This document shows positions 33,731-46,039 of a stretch of 64,000 nt of DNA, in pieces. Under the pieces are notes generated by a model, which saw nothing but the letters and a program-made list of their open reading frames with translations, was not told the origin of the DNA and did no database searches. Numbering within the stretch: the first letter of the stretch is position 1; every line of letters begins with the position of its first letter. The stretch is from Mytilus californianus (lineage: Eukaryota > Mollusca > Bivalvia > Mytilida > Mytilidae): contig NW_026262593.1 of the NCBI RefSeq assembly GCF_021869535.1, forward strand, positions 53,989,318 through 54,053,317, written 5' to 3'. A program made the position numbers and the translations under genes.

Positions 33731-35060
33731 TTTTAAAACAAGAGGATATAAAAGTCTGAATTGCTCACCGGACAAAACATTTCAAAATGAATTACTACTA
33801 TATGGGATCAGCAAATGATTTCTGTCATATTGATATTCTTATGGATCTTGTATACTTGTACTTTTTTATATTTATTAAACGTTTTTATCGATCTATCATT
33901 TATTTTAGATAAAAGGCAAATACTTGGTAATTAGAAGAAGAAAAATCATCTTTTTAGGGCAATAACTTCTGTAAGGGACCACCTGGTATATAAGGTCATA
34001 TGGTGTCTTTGTAGATTTTGTATAGCTGATTAGTTTTGCTCTCCACATTATTTGTTTAATTACTATTGTTTTCAACTATGACAGATTTTGTTTTTCTATT
34101 ATAGTTATCAATATTTAAGACAATTAATGCATTTTACCTGATGTTTTATTTTTAGCCATGGCGGCCGTAGTCATGTTTGTTTACCGACGAACCAAAAAGC
34201 ACAAACTTTATACTAGATTCCATAAGGCTCATCCATCCAAAGTTCGGCCAAATTGGTTTGGTAGTCTCAGAGAAGATTACATATAGAAAAGAATTGGATA
34301 TAAAGGTAAATCATTCAAAAACCGTTATTTCAGGCTAGAACTCCTTAATGGGTCGTCCAATTGTAGTAGAAATTGTTTTGTAGATCTAATATATGTTGCT
34401 GTTAATGCTGTTAACAGTTACTACTTATTTATTTTTTAGACCTTGTACATCTGATTGTTTAAATGTTTACCTGTGTTTGCATATCGGAAACAGTTTTAAT
34501 GTTAATAAATAAGAACATTAAGATTATTCAAACTTAAATCATTTAAGTAATTTGAGGGCAATTACTCCTACGAAGTTATCTATTAATTGCGATGCAAAAT
34601 AATAGTTTGAAATTGACGTTATGAGTTTTCATGTAAAATTTTCTCCTTCTGTTATAGTTTTCATGGTATTAGACAACTTATTTGTCTTTTATTATGATCT
34701 ATCTTTAATCATGATCTCAGATGTATTGACCGATAGATTAAATACTAGACTCCCTAAGTATCATTCACCAAACGTTTGGATAAAATTGTTTCAGTAGTTT
34801 AAGATGTAAAGATCTTTGAAAAAGTTTGAAACGACGATAACGAGGAACAACGATCACGGACGACGACGAATAGACGCTAAGTGATGACAGTAGCTCACAT
34901 GGCCCTTTAAGCCGGGTGAGCTAATAAATTTGCGACATCTACTGACCCATTGTTGGTAGTAACTTACATGGCCAATAGAGCTAGGTAAGCTAAAAACACG
35001 AATTGGTTTAAATCTGAAAACCTCGTTCCTAAATAATTCAAACTTTGATGAATTTTTTGA
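33731..35060 (-). repeat. diverged dispersed repeat in intron 1
   Basis: GCTCACCGG near 33,768, and AACGACGATAACGAGGAAC, ACGACGACGAATAGACGCTAAG and TAGCTCACATGGCCCTTTAAGCC near 34.83-34.92 kb, are hallmarks of a bivalve repeat whose other end resembles the 7.43-kb family. A second AACTTACATGGCCAATAGAGC piece follows at 34.96 kb. Confidence 0.5.
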
Positions 35061-35424
35061 ACGCATCTATCCCATCGAGCATGAAATAAACGTTACATCA
35101 AATACAGTTAAGCCTGTCTCAAAGCTTGTCTTACATCAAGAAATTAAAACTCTACGACCGACAAGATGATTTCAGCTTACCAATTGTGATTTTTTCATTT
35201 CTATGAAGCAACATTCCAGTAGCGCCTGCATATGGGGAATATATATTCAAGCTGATACGATATATATTGCAGGGATTTTGTTTCCTCTCACAATTTCCTT
35301 AATGTTAGGGTTGCTGCTCATAAATGTAGTGTTTCGTAGTTCAATTTCGAATTTTGAAGCCATTTAAAATCTATCTCACTAAAGATTGTCATAAATTGAA
35401 AACGAAAATTGAGAGAATCACTAT

Positions 35425-35528
35425 AAATGAAGACCAAACATCACATTCAGTCGCTTCAATGGTTCAGTTTCTAGTCAAATGAAGACCAAACATCACATTC
35501 AGCCGCTTCAATGGTTCAGTTTCTAGTC
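35425..35528 (+). repeat. 52-base direct tandem duplication
   Basis: AAATGAAGACCAAACATCAC...TTCTAGTC occurs twice in a row (35,425-35,476 and 35,477-35,528) with one mismatch. Confidence 0.95.
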
Positions 35529-36059
35529 AAATGCAATCATTAACAATATAAAGTCAAATTGGACTTACCCAACACCATCTGAAATATTTATGTGATATTC
35601 CAGACAACAAACACTCCTTGATAACTTACGAAGTTTATGTTGTGGATAATTCTTGTTTACACTTCATTGATGAGTGTAATGCATCTGAATTTCATGCCAA
35701 CAAGATGTACAAAGTTTCGGCAAAAGCAATATGTAAATTTATTTTACGAAACTATTTTTTCCTCTTCCATATTTAGTTAGGATTAGAATTACACCATGAG
35801 TTCGTATGAAAAGGAATGACAATCGAAATTCCCATAGAGTTTGTGCATTATACTCTGAAGTATGAGGACATCTCACTTGCATGCTTAAAATATTTGGAAA
35901 TAAGCAGAATCCAAACATGTCATATTTACCTAGAGGTATTACTGCATTTACAAAAGAGGCTCATATAATACAGAGAGGAGGTTATAATATTGACATCATT
36001 TCTGGGAATAGTGAAAAAAAAACTTTCACTTCATACCGATGGCTGTCTTTGAGTTTATA

Positions 36060-37580
36060 CTGAGTGCCAATGAAAACGCAACACTTGTAAATTTCAAATA
36101 TTTAAAAAAAATATAAATATTTTTTTTAAATGATTACCTATATCGGTTTGCAAATGAACTTTCAGACTTCTTTCGACAACTTTACGCTTGAATGATTTTA
36201 GAAAAAAAGTTACGTGCTTGGTTACAGAATAGGGAGGAGAGTCGAGTGTACCGCTATTTTACGCACGAGTGATTTTCTCATGTTTGTTTTTGAAAGCCTT
36301 GCTTAAGAATTGAAATTTCCCATCCTTTTTTGTAAGCCACTGCAATAAATTAAGACGCAGATGCCAAGACTTTCAGACTAACAGAGATATGAAGTTTGGA
36401 GCATGGTGCAAGGAGGCATTTCAAGTCGTGAAATTGCACGTTGAATGCAGTGTTCGGCCTCAACAATTACCAGACTCATCCAAAGATTCAAACAATTTGG
36501 GTCTTTGAATGATAGGCCACGTCCCGGAAGACAGGGAGCAACTACTGCCCAACAGGGCCGATACATTCGTCTTCAGCACCTGCGAGATCGTTTCCGTACG
36601 GCTGTCCAATCAACACGAGAGACTGTCGGCGTCCATAGGAGACAAATTTGAGCAAACACGGTAAGACGCCGTTTGCGCAGCAGTGGATTAAGGACACGGC
36701 GGCCTTTCCGTGGCAACATGCTGACAGCAGTACGACGCCAAAATCGCCTTAGATGGACACAACAGCGTCAGAGATGGTCACACAGGCAATGGACAACTGT
36801 CTTATGGACGGACGAATCAAGATTCCATCTTCGCCGTAGTGATGGACGAACTCGTGTGTGGAGAAGAAGAGGAGAACGCTATGCAGATTCATGTATCCAA
36901 GAGACAGATCGTTGGGGTGGTGGTAGTGTCATGGTATGAGGAGGATTATCGTTCAACCATAAAACTCCACTTATCATTATCAATGGCAATTTAAACGCCA
37001 AACGCTACATTGTTGAAGTTTTACGGCCGACCGTTATACCGTTTATGACTTGGCATCAAGATGTTAATCATTTTCAACAAGATAACGCTCGTGCACACTC
37101 CGCACGACTCACAACTGCGTTCATCAATAACAACCATGTTCAGAAATTACCATGGCCAGCCTTTTCGCCGGATTTGAGTCCAATTGAACACTTATGGGAT
37201 CAAATTGGACAAACCGTAAGACGACGACAGCCACCACAATTTACGCTGCGCCAACTTGAAATTGCATTGCGGGAAGAATGGACAAACATTCCACAGCACC
37301 GTATCCGACGTCTGCTCAGGTCAATGCCACGTCGTTGTAGAGATTGCGTTGCAGCACGCGGTGGACACATTCGTTATTGAGACTGTGAGTAGTGAATTGT
37401 AGCGTTGTGTTGCATGAACGCATTGCATTCGAATCGTGGTAATTTGAAAATTTTTGTTTGACTTTTATCTTTAGATAAACCCATTATCTGTCAGTAACAA
37501 TTACTGTAAAGAAAATATTATTTTGTATAAAAATGATATTTTTAAAAAAAACAAAGTGTTGCATTTTTATTGGCAATCAG
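36060..37580 (+). mobile_element. Tc1-like transposon, full length, inactive
   Basis: 1,521 bases bounded by terminal inverted repeats of about 30 bases (CTGAGTGCCAATGAAAACGC at the left; the right end reversed reads CTGATTGCCAATAAAAATGC) with TA duplicated on both sides (36,058-36,059 and 37,581-37,582). It holds one transposase frame. It is inserted in intron 1 of the giant gene, antisense to it. TIR identity is roughly 85 per cent, indicating age. Confidence 0.92.
36361..37380 (+). pseudogene. Tc1-type DD34E transposase with four in-frame stops
   Basis: 339 codons plus TGA, the usual Tc1 length, all in one frame. N-terminal helix-turn-helix region: ISSREIAR...MQCSASTITRLIQRF, then GRQGATTAQQ. 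Catalytic residues: Asp in WTDESRF (36,811), Asp in QQDNARAH (37,081), Glu in SPDLSPIEHLWD (37,186), i.e. DD34E spacing. Stops: TAA 36,379, TGA 36,442, TGA 36,649, TGA 36,937. No indel was needed to read it through. Inactive as it stands. Confidence 0.92.
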
Positions 37581-37582
37581 TA

Positions 37583-37870
37583 TATTACAGACACAAGAAG
37601 CGCTATATTGTGTCTGTTTGTTTTGCTCACATATTGTTGTTAATATAATGGAATTTTAGGGCGACTGGCACACAAGTGAGAAATTTAGCTATCTATAAAA
37701 TCAGGTTTAATTCGCCATTTCGTCATAAGAAAATGTCTGTACCAATTCAGGAAAGAACAGTTGTTTTTCATTCGTTTGGTGTGTTTGAGTTGTTGATTTT
37801 ACCATTTTATAACGGCCATTCCGTTTTGGATTTCCCTTGCAATTCGGTATTTTTGTTATGCTACTTTTGT
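37583..37870 (+). repeat. Penelope-like 3' tail fragment
   Basis: TTAATATAATGGAATTTTAGGGCGACTGGCACACAAGTGAGAAATTTAGCTATCTATAAAATCAGGTTTAA and TTTGGTGTGTTTGAGTTGTTGATTTT parallel the 53.8-54.0-kb tail. The frame at 37,676-38,002 is thus mostly repeat-derived. Confidence 0.65.
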
Positions 37871-39585
37871 TCTACTGTAGGTTCTTCTAGGGTTAAAATT
37901 GAGCTAGAAAGAGCTATGACGTTTGATGATTCTAATATTAAACATATGGCCTGTTTACCAATCGACAAGATAAAAACAAATGTAGACCTTATGTTTGTTT
38001 AAGTGCAAAACGTTGTTTCAATTCCAATTTCTGCAGAAAATACTGAAAACATAGTCCATATTCTTGCCAGCTTTTACAAAAAGGTATCCTAATTCGAAGA
38101 AAATTTGATAGCTTATGCTGTAGTCATACCCACAAAACGTAGCAACATGGCAACAATTATAGTATATTCATGTACTTCTATGAAAAAATGTTTGGAGTTG
38201 ACTTTCATGATAATTTTTTGGTCTTATCGAAAAGCAATAAAGATTTATTTACTGTTTTAAAGACCATACATGTATTTGAAAATTTTAGAACGCATACCGG
38301 TTTATTTCAAGGGACCTATTGTCATCAGAGATCCTTCAAGATCTTACATAAAGAGATTAAACTAAAAACTGTGTATTCAATACACAGTATTTGTCTTGTA
38401 CACGTATTTTATCGTGTGAAGGGTATGCGAGATGTAGGAATCATCTTAGTCACTAAGCAATTTCTGAAGGAAGACGGCGATGAAAATGATGTCTGAACAA
38501 TAATACAAATGTATTACATGGCGTGTGGATATCACTCAGACTGATGCGGAATGTTTACACAAAGGGATAAACAATGTGAAGCACGGTGTTCTTAAAATGT
38601 TGTGTCCTTTACATGTTAATTTTAAATTGCAGCAACTCTTTCTGAAGGGGTCCATACATGTAATAGACTGCTCGTGTCAAAATTCATACCCTTACAATCT
38701 CAATGTTCATAACAAACAAATATACACTAACCAAAAGTACTTGATTTATACCATTGTATTCAGTTTCCTTGAGAAACATTTGACGCCGGTATATAATTTT
38801 AAAAACAGAAACAAAATTATCTTCTTTTCTTTTGATTAAACGGTAAAGTTCAGAAATGTACACGTAATGTAAAGAATATCAATTGAAACCAATTTTCTGT
38901 TTCGTCTCTGCCTTATTCTTGTTGGGCATTTGGTGATTACATTTTTTTTTATTCAAAACGACTTGAAAAAAAATTTCTATTGTTTACTCTTTCATTCAAG
39001 AGCAGCTATTTCTTGTTCTTTTTTTCCAATTCAGGCATTATTTTCTGACTTTTAATATACCCTCGTGAATTTGTTAAACATTAATGACAATCTCAACTAC
39101 TTCAAATTTAAAAAAAAAAATGCACATTTTGTCGATTCTTCGACCAGGCAAAAAATAAGTTAAAACATTTCTTAAACCGAAAGATCCTAGCTTAATCTGC
39201 AGGTAGGGTGTTTCATTAAAGTGGAACATGTGTTAGCTATGTCACTTCACTTATTGACAAAAAAGGTCAGTTGAAAACAAGATTTTAAAACACAAAGAGA
39301 ATTAAATTTATCATTTTTTATTTCTTACTACATTAAGCTCAAAAGCATCAGATACAAGTTATAACAACATAGATAGCCCTGTCTTCTATCAAAGGGACAA
39401 AAAGAAACGATTTAGCTTCCAAATTATGAGTTTCCGGTTCATTGTATTAACATTCAAGCGGCGCCCTGCTAATAGATTATATATCTCCAAGTCAATACAA
39501 TACTCAAAGGCTTGCGTTTACTGTAACAATTTCCATGACAATGGTTTGATGCTTGTAAATGAACTATTAAACCAAGAGCTCCGAG
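37871..39585. other. intron 1, no gene recognised
   Basis: Open frames at 38,170-38,496 and 38,525-38,839 (108 and 104 codons) show no domain I recognise. They could be debris of an unknown element. The rest is AT-rich. Confidence 0.4.
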
Positions 39586-39589
39586 TGAT

Positions 39590-39930
39590 TGAAATCATCC
39601 CATAGACAATTTTAGGAACGCCTTCACGAGAGGTTTGCCCGTTATGGAATATATGTTTCTAACGGTTATGTTCCAATTGTCGAATCGTTTATCCTCTTTT
39701 CTTTACCTAGAATGTGACCTACCAAATCTGACTAATCACCGAGTTTATACTAACCTGATCAACACGACGAGTGACATATGCGGAGCAGGATGTGCTTTCC
39801 CTTTGTTAGCACCTGGTTTGATGTACGGTTTTTGGTAGGGTTCGTGTTGCACAGTGCTTAGTTTTTTATGTTGTGTTTCGGTTTTACTCATGGCATAGTC
39901 AGTTTGTATTCGACATATGATTTTGAATAT
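39590..39930 (+). repeat. dispersed mussel repeat (GTGACCTACC type)
   Basis: ACGGTTATGTTCC, AATGTGACCTACCAAATCTG, CAACACGACGAGTGACATATGCGGAGCAGGATGTGCTT, GGTAGGGTTCGTGTTGC and TTATGTTGTGTTTCGG. A reversed copy lies at 57,100-57,330. The frame at 39,635-39,838 is therefore not a gene. Confidence 0.7.
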
Positions 39931-40147
39931 CCTATTGGTATATTTCTCCTCTCTTAATTATATTAACTGAATTATGTTGTGTGTACTTTATGCTTACATA
40001 CACTTTCTTTTCATATATTTAGCATGTTCAGTTAGACTACTTTCTCATTGACAGACAATTATTACAAGTTTTTCAACTTATCAAAGAACATTACAAAAGG
40101 TGCAAACAAGATGTTTAATTAACCAGATTTATAGAACTAATACGTAC

Positions 40148-40376
40148 CACTACGGGGACACAGTAGGTTCCATTGAGCTGCATTAATGACACGCTTCTTT
40201 TTCAAGTCAAGAAGTTTTCCCATGTCCTGTTTAATTGAGGCTTCTAAGCAAGAAGGGTGGAACTCATTATCAAATAATACACGCACAGCCCTTGGAGAAA
40301 TGCCAGTTAGTAACAAATTCATTCTCAAATAGTTCTCTTCTTCTTCAGAAACATGTGATATATCAGCAGTTGCCAT
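40148..40376 (-). CDS. HEPN exon 1 of the giant gene (start exon)
   Basis: ATG at 40,376 begins MATADISHVSEEEENYLRMN, the usual start of bivalve DZIP3-like HEPN proteins as I recall them. The exon continues through ISPRAVRVLFDNEFHP and QWNLLCPRSG and ends one base into a codon at the donor GTACGT (40,147). The helices are charged and amphipathic. No nonsense codon. The next exon lies 7 kb away across an intron holding a Tc1 element. Confidence 0.85.
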
Positions 40377-41100
40377 TTTTTCTTAATCTTAATCTACAAG
40401 ATGTTCCTTAAATCTAATGTTCAGGTTTGTAACGATGCTGCTGCCTAAAAGTTACATAATTACCATTGGTTTTTTTCTATAATGCTGTTTGTAAATTCAA
40501 TATACTTTGGTGATTTCATTTGTCTCGCTTAATACCAGTAGACAGGACTGTTAACTGGTACTCAATGACTGTTTTCCTTATTGCCTAATAATTCGAATAT
40601 TCTTGGGAGTTCTAGTTCTTTTTACCATTAATCAATATAACCTCCTTTACCAGCATGAACTGAAAATGCAGAAAAAAAGGTAATGATAAAAAATAAATAA
40701 TAAGAAGTCTCCTTACACATCATGCCCTCCCTCACCATCCTTTTGTCCATGTTCAGGTAACCATGAACACTATTTTTCATATAACTTGAAATGTTCAACT
40801 CACAATGAAGATAAGTGCTTAGACTCAAGTTTATATGACCAATCAAACTTCATAGTATAAACTACATTAACCTTAGCATTAATCACTAGTTTTCAGTCAT
40901 CACATTTCTCAGTAAACCGTGTAATCGGGTTAAAAACCATTATTTAGCATATAATTTAACTAGGTCACATCATAATAAACATATTTTCAAAGTTTCAAGT
41001 TGATGTGATCTTAATGGTAAATACCTATGCCAAAACATTACCTGATATAGGACTGACCAGAGAAAAGACGGACGGATCACTAGTAAATGAATTTTAATTT
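40377..41100. other. upstream flank of the giant gene
   Basis: Should contain the promoter of the minus-strand gene. No clear TATA or other site was fixed. The minus frame at 40,628-40,846 shows no domain. Confidence 0.4.
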
Positions 41101-41101
41101 A

Positions 41102-41390
41102 AAACGGTCATTTTAATTTCCACTGCGATTGATTAAGTACTGCTGAGACCATACGCTTGAGTCAATTCAGTAATGTTCAGTACTGATTAGTAGCCTTTCA
41201 GACAATTCAGTATAATGTTGATGTATACAGGTAAATATTAGCTAATGAACAGTCTGAAAATAGACTGTACATATCTTAATTGACTGCTAAAGAAATGTCT
41301 GAACAGTAATGAATTGACTGTTAAACTTAAAATGACAGAACAATATATTGTTCAGTCTATTAAGCGCTGTTCCTATCAAAATGACCGTTT
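41102..41390. repeat. MITE-like element with terminal inverted repeats
   Basis: AAACGGTCATTTT at the left is mirrored by AAAATGACCGTTT at the right, 289 bases in all. Internal CTTTCAGACAATTCAG / GACTGAACAATA style motifs repeat. A reversed relative with CTTAATAGACTGAACAATAAAGTGTTCAGT lies near 51.2 kb. Target duplication not settled. Confidence 0.6.
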
Positions 41391-42044
41391 AGGTTCAAAA
41401 TAACTAATGAATGCCCAGACTCAATACAAATTGCTTTTTATATACTTCCTGAATTATTTTTTCATTGCCTACACATGAAATTGTGATATATTCAGCAGAA
41501 AAGTTAAGCTGAAAAGTTTAATGCCTGAACTTCTTTATACATGTGATACTTTAATTGCAAATTTGTTTTACTCAGAAGAGGTAAAATTGGATTGGAAATC
41601 TTTAGTTATGAAGCTGTTCAACAGCATTGATGGAAAAACAGTAATACCTTTGTGTATGTTTACTTTTTAGTGTACTTTCGTCGTTTTCTGGCCTTCTACC
41701 CAAATTGTTTTATAGATAAGTAGGTTTTTTTTTTATAAAAACACAGATTGTCACGGCAGTCTCTTTCTTTTATCATGTAAATAAAATCCCTGAATGGCGT
41801 TTCTGCAAATTTCCCCATATTTTAATAACAAGCTTTATTTTCAGATTGGTGGAATAGCAGCCATTGTTTTCAACAGAAGCGTTGCCTAGGTATTTCACAT
41901 TAAACAAATTTATTAAGCAAATTTTCAATAAAAGAAAACAATTACATACACGTAGCAGTGTATATTATTTATATGACAATCCTTAAAGCATTTTCTGTCG
42001 AAGTACATTTTAGAAATAAAGTAAACTTTTTATACCTTAAACAA
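41391..42044. other. no feature seen
   Basis: AT-rich, no gene or repeat recognised. Confidence 0.35.
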
Positions 42045-43676
42045 AAAGGCGAGTACGAGGAAACCGAGTTGGGCTTTTTTTATACACACGTCCCTATTAT
42101 TCAATTGAAATTTAAATGTTTATGTTAACCAGATAGCAAAAGATTGATATACCTACGGTAGATATACGTCACAGTTTATTGTGCACAAGGAAACAAATCG
42201 CACAGTATTTGTAATATGAGCCTATAGAAAATTTTCATTACATAAGGAAGAAACTTGTGTATAATCAGGAATATTGGCTAACATTTCGATTACTCATCAA
42301 CTTTGGTACATATTATCTTTCATTTTCAATACATTTATACTTGTATAATATTGAATTGGTATATTTGAATCAAGCAGGTTTTGACATTTGCAGTAACATC
42401 TATATGCCTAACACTCGTTGTAAGTTCAGATAATATCATTAATATTCAACAAAGACTAAAGACTGATGGGTGATATTAGAAATGTTATAGTTTTGTTTTA
42501 AATTTCTGTAAAAACAAAGCTTTGTCTTTACATATATAAATAGAACAAAATTATACTTATGAATCTGGGATGAACGACAAAGCGAAAACCAGTATACAGT
42601 TTTGAACGTATAACTCAAACTGTCAGATTACAAATGTTATGTAAAACTTGAATGCAAAGTAAATTCTCTGATTTAATTTAGATTTCATATGCCTTATTCT
42701 TTTTCAGAGCTTAAATTTCATGACCAGAATATCCCTAAATCGAATAAGTGAACATGTCCACTGTTGTGTAGACTATATGGCCATATTGTATGCATTAACA
42801 ATGGACAGATTTGTGTAAAATTTACAGAACATTAGTACTTGTTGTTTCTTGTTTGAATGGTAATTGTTTCCTACTTCTATTTTTTGTAATTTTTGTTATC
42901 AAAATGAATAGCCAGTGCTTGCGATTCAGTGGTGATTGCTTTCTTATCAAAATATTTTGGATTGCTCTCCTATTCCTCCTTCCATCATAAGTTTATTTAG
43001 TTTAGAACAATTGTGTTGCTGGTTCATGTGCCAATTTTCTTGCATTTTCCGTAACTATTGAATTATAAAGAAATTGTTACTGCCCTGATATTATTTCAAG
43101 AGTTTTAAACTCCCAGTACATTTGAAAAACAATTCTCTTCTGCAGTACATATACAAAATGGCGTCTATTAGGAAATAATGTCGAACTATTCTTATACACA
43201 CGCTACATTTTTTCTATTGAAATATTAATGTTTCTATTACCCAGATACAGAATACTAATATACCTAAGGTAAATATATACGTCACAGTTCATTGTGCACA
43301 AGGAAACAAATCTCACAGTATGTATTTGAAATATGAACTTATAGAAAATTTTGCTTATCAATGGAAGAAACTTGTGTATAATCAAGATTGACTAACATTT
43401 CGATTACTCATTAACTCTGGTCTATAATATCTTTCATATTCAGTATATTTCTACTTATATGATATTGAATTGGTATATTTGAATCAAGCATGTTTTGTAT
43501 TTCCAGTTACATCTATATGCGTTAATGATTACAGTTTAAGCAAATTGCCTTACACCCGTTGTAATTCAGATGATATCATTTGTATAACATAAAGACTAAA
43601 GACTGGTGAATGGTATAATAAATATTAAAGTTTTGTTTTGTATTTCTGTTAAAAAAAAGCTTTGTCCTTTCATATG

Positions 43677-43736
<60 letters not shown>

Positions 43737-46000
43737 TCTAATGAATCTGGGATAAACGACAAAACGAAAACAATTATACAGGTTTCAACGGACATCTTAA
43801 ACTGTCAGATTACAAATTTGATATTAGACGTTGCATGTAAAGTACCTTCTCTGTTTAAAATTCCACATGCCTTTTTTTATTCAGAGCTTAAATGTACTGA
43901 CCAGAATATCTATAAAAGAAATAAGTGAACATGTCCACTGTTTGGTAGACTATACATGTATGACCGTATTATATGCATTTACAATGGACATATTTTGTGA
44001 ATGATTAACAGTACATAAGTACTTGTTGTTTCTTGATTGAAAGATATCTGCTTTTTTGTAATTTTTGTTATAAAAAAAAACAGCCAGTGATTGAATTTCT
44101 GTTATCAGTGGTGATTGCTTTTCTTATCAAAATATCTTAGATTGCTCTCCTATTCCTCTTTCTATCATTTATTTTGTTTAGAAAAATTGTGTTGCTTGTT
44201 CATGTGCCCATTTTCTTGCATTTTCCGTGACTATTGAATTTTTAAGAAATTGTTACTGCTACTTGAGTTTTAAACTCCCAGTATGTTTAAAAAATAAATC
44301 ACATCTACAGTACTTATACAAAATGGCGACTATGAGGAAACAGTGTCGAACAATTTGTATACACACGCTACTTTTATACTATTGAAGTTTAAATGAGAAT
44401 TGTCTGGTAGTTTGATATATTGCTGTCAAATTTAAGGATTTACATAATAGGTAAAAAAAAAGCTAGAATTTTCAGTTCGGACTAAATTCAGACAGTCACT
44501 TTTAATTTTTTTTATAACTTTTCCAAATAAACTTAGATTTTCATAAAAATCTATAGCTGTCTCAATTATACATTGATCTTACAGAATGCCAGGTTGTTTG
44601 GTTGTTCTATTGACATTTAAATGTTAACATTTAAATGTAAAACTGTGCCAATTATAAACCGTCTGCCATACACTCGGTAAATGTTAAGATATTTTCAATA
44701 GTATGGCATTCTAAAGGCTAATGTACTGTTTGAGAAATGATAATGTTTCGTTTTATATTTCTGTTAACAAAACTTTGGGTATATTCATACCAATTCAAGT
44801 TTCTATTCATTCTAGATAGCTTTTATATCATATTAATATAAAAATTGTAGACCAATGCATAAGTTTCCAACCGATATCATAAACTCTTAATCAACAAATA
44901 TTATATTCGATGTTGCATATTACATATTAATTTGATCAGCAATTTCACTGATCCTTAATTTAAATTTGAAAGCTTGGTTTTAAAGATTCAATTTCATGGC
45001 CAGAATATTTATCAATGAAATAATTGAACAGGTCAAATGATATGTAGAAGAAAGGGCAATATAAGATCCATTCATAGTACACACTATTTGTGAAAAATCA
45101 ACCAGTCAAATGAACATTGGTACATGTTGATTCTTGCTTCAAAGAAAATGGCTTACTACTTATTATTTCTGTGCATTACTTAAATGAATAGCCAGTGATA
45201 AAAATTACTTACCAGTGGTATTTTGTTTTCTTTTCAAAATTGTTTCTCTTGCTCTCATGTTCTACGTTCTATCATATATTTGTCATGTTAAAACAATTTT
45301 GTTTCTGGTTTATTTGCCTATTGTCTTACAATTTTCCGTGTTTATTGGATTATAATGTAATTGTAATTATAACCTGATACTATTTCCTGATTGTTTAACT
45401 CTTTGAACGTTTTATAAATAAATCACAATACACAAAATGGCGACTATAAGGAAACAGTGTCGAACTACTTTTATACACCCACTACTATTATTCTATTGAA
45501 ATGTAAATGTTTCGTTTAGCTTGACAACAAAAGAATTCGAGATCTACGGTAGAAACACGTTATAGTTCAATGAGCACACGATAAAAAATCACAGTATTTG
45601 AAATATCGACTCACAGAAAACTATCCTTCAGTATAAATAGAAGAAACTTGAAAACTTATTTTACTTTTTATATATCATTAAGATTAAAGGCAACATTTAT
45701 TATTAATCTGACATGCATTTAAATTGTTCTTCAACTCTGAAACATATTATTGCTCATTGTCAAAATATTTGTGCTTATATAATATTGTACATGTTGTAAT
45801 AGTTTTAAAAAAATTACAACACAACAAAAAAACCTCAAGATTTAATTACCGTCAAAGTCCAGTGAAAAAGCTACAATTTTCTTTTATAAAAGCGGAGGAT
45901 TACGTGATTACAGAGGCATTAGCTGTGATGTGTTGTTGGAATCCAATACTATTGGATACTCTTAACTGCTCGTTGATTACGCTTCGATCACTTTTCTGTT
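42045..46000 (+). repeat. tandem array, unit about 1.1 kb, 3.5 copies
   Basis: Unit starts near 42,045, 43,154, 44,319 and 45,434, marked by (A)AAATGGCG...AGGAAA...TGTCGAAC...TACACAC. Internal markers recur in order: GTGCACAAGGAAACAAATC (42,181; 43,293), GAATCTGGGAT(G/A)AACGACAAA (42,561; 43,743), AATAGCCAGTG (about 42,906; 45,187). Units 1 and 2 are closest, 3 and 4 more diverged. No coding sequence is shared between units. Confidence 0.85.
43675..43731. repeat. (TA)n(GA)n microsatellite
   Basis: TATATATA followed by about 19 GA units, inside unit 2 of the 1.1-kb array and absent from unit 1. Confidence 0.97.
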
Positions 46001-46014
46001 GATATAATTGTTTG

Positions 46015-46039
46015 CTTGATAAACATCAGGTTTATCAAG
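46015..46039. repeat. perfect 10-bp hairpin
   Basis: CTTGATAAAC, ATCAG loop, GTTTATCAAG. Short, and of no assigned role. Confidence 0.6.

Larger units (their letters stand above)
20740..40376 (-). pseudogene. HEPN-nSTAND3-ankyrin giant receptor-like gene, disrupted
   Basis: Four exons: 40,376-40,148 and 33,084-32,855 (DZIP3-like HEPN), 29,865-29,769 (linker), and 28,626 to about 20.74 kb (STAND NTPase plus ~64 ankyrin repeats). Junctions are GT/AG and phases fit (1, 0, 1). By family knowledge HEPN domains are often RNases, STAND NTPases act as signal switches and ankyrin repeats bind partners, so the layout is effector-switch-sensor. Breaks: TAA at 29,808-29,806 and at 27,448-27,446, frameshifts near 23,200 and 21,630, a decayed 3' end. 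Skipping the 97-base linker exon would shift the frame, so splicing does not rescue it. Best read as a pseudogene or null allele of an expanded family; sequencing error cannot be excluded. Confidence 0.85.

Noticed and set aside
43662-43928. 88-codon frame with a poly-Glu/Arg run
   Set aside because: Driven by the TA/GA microsatellite and absent from the neighbouring unit of the array.
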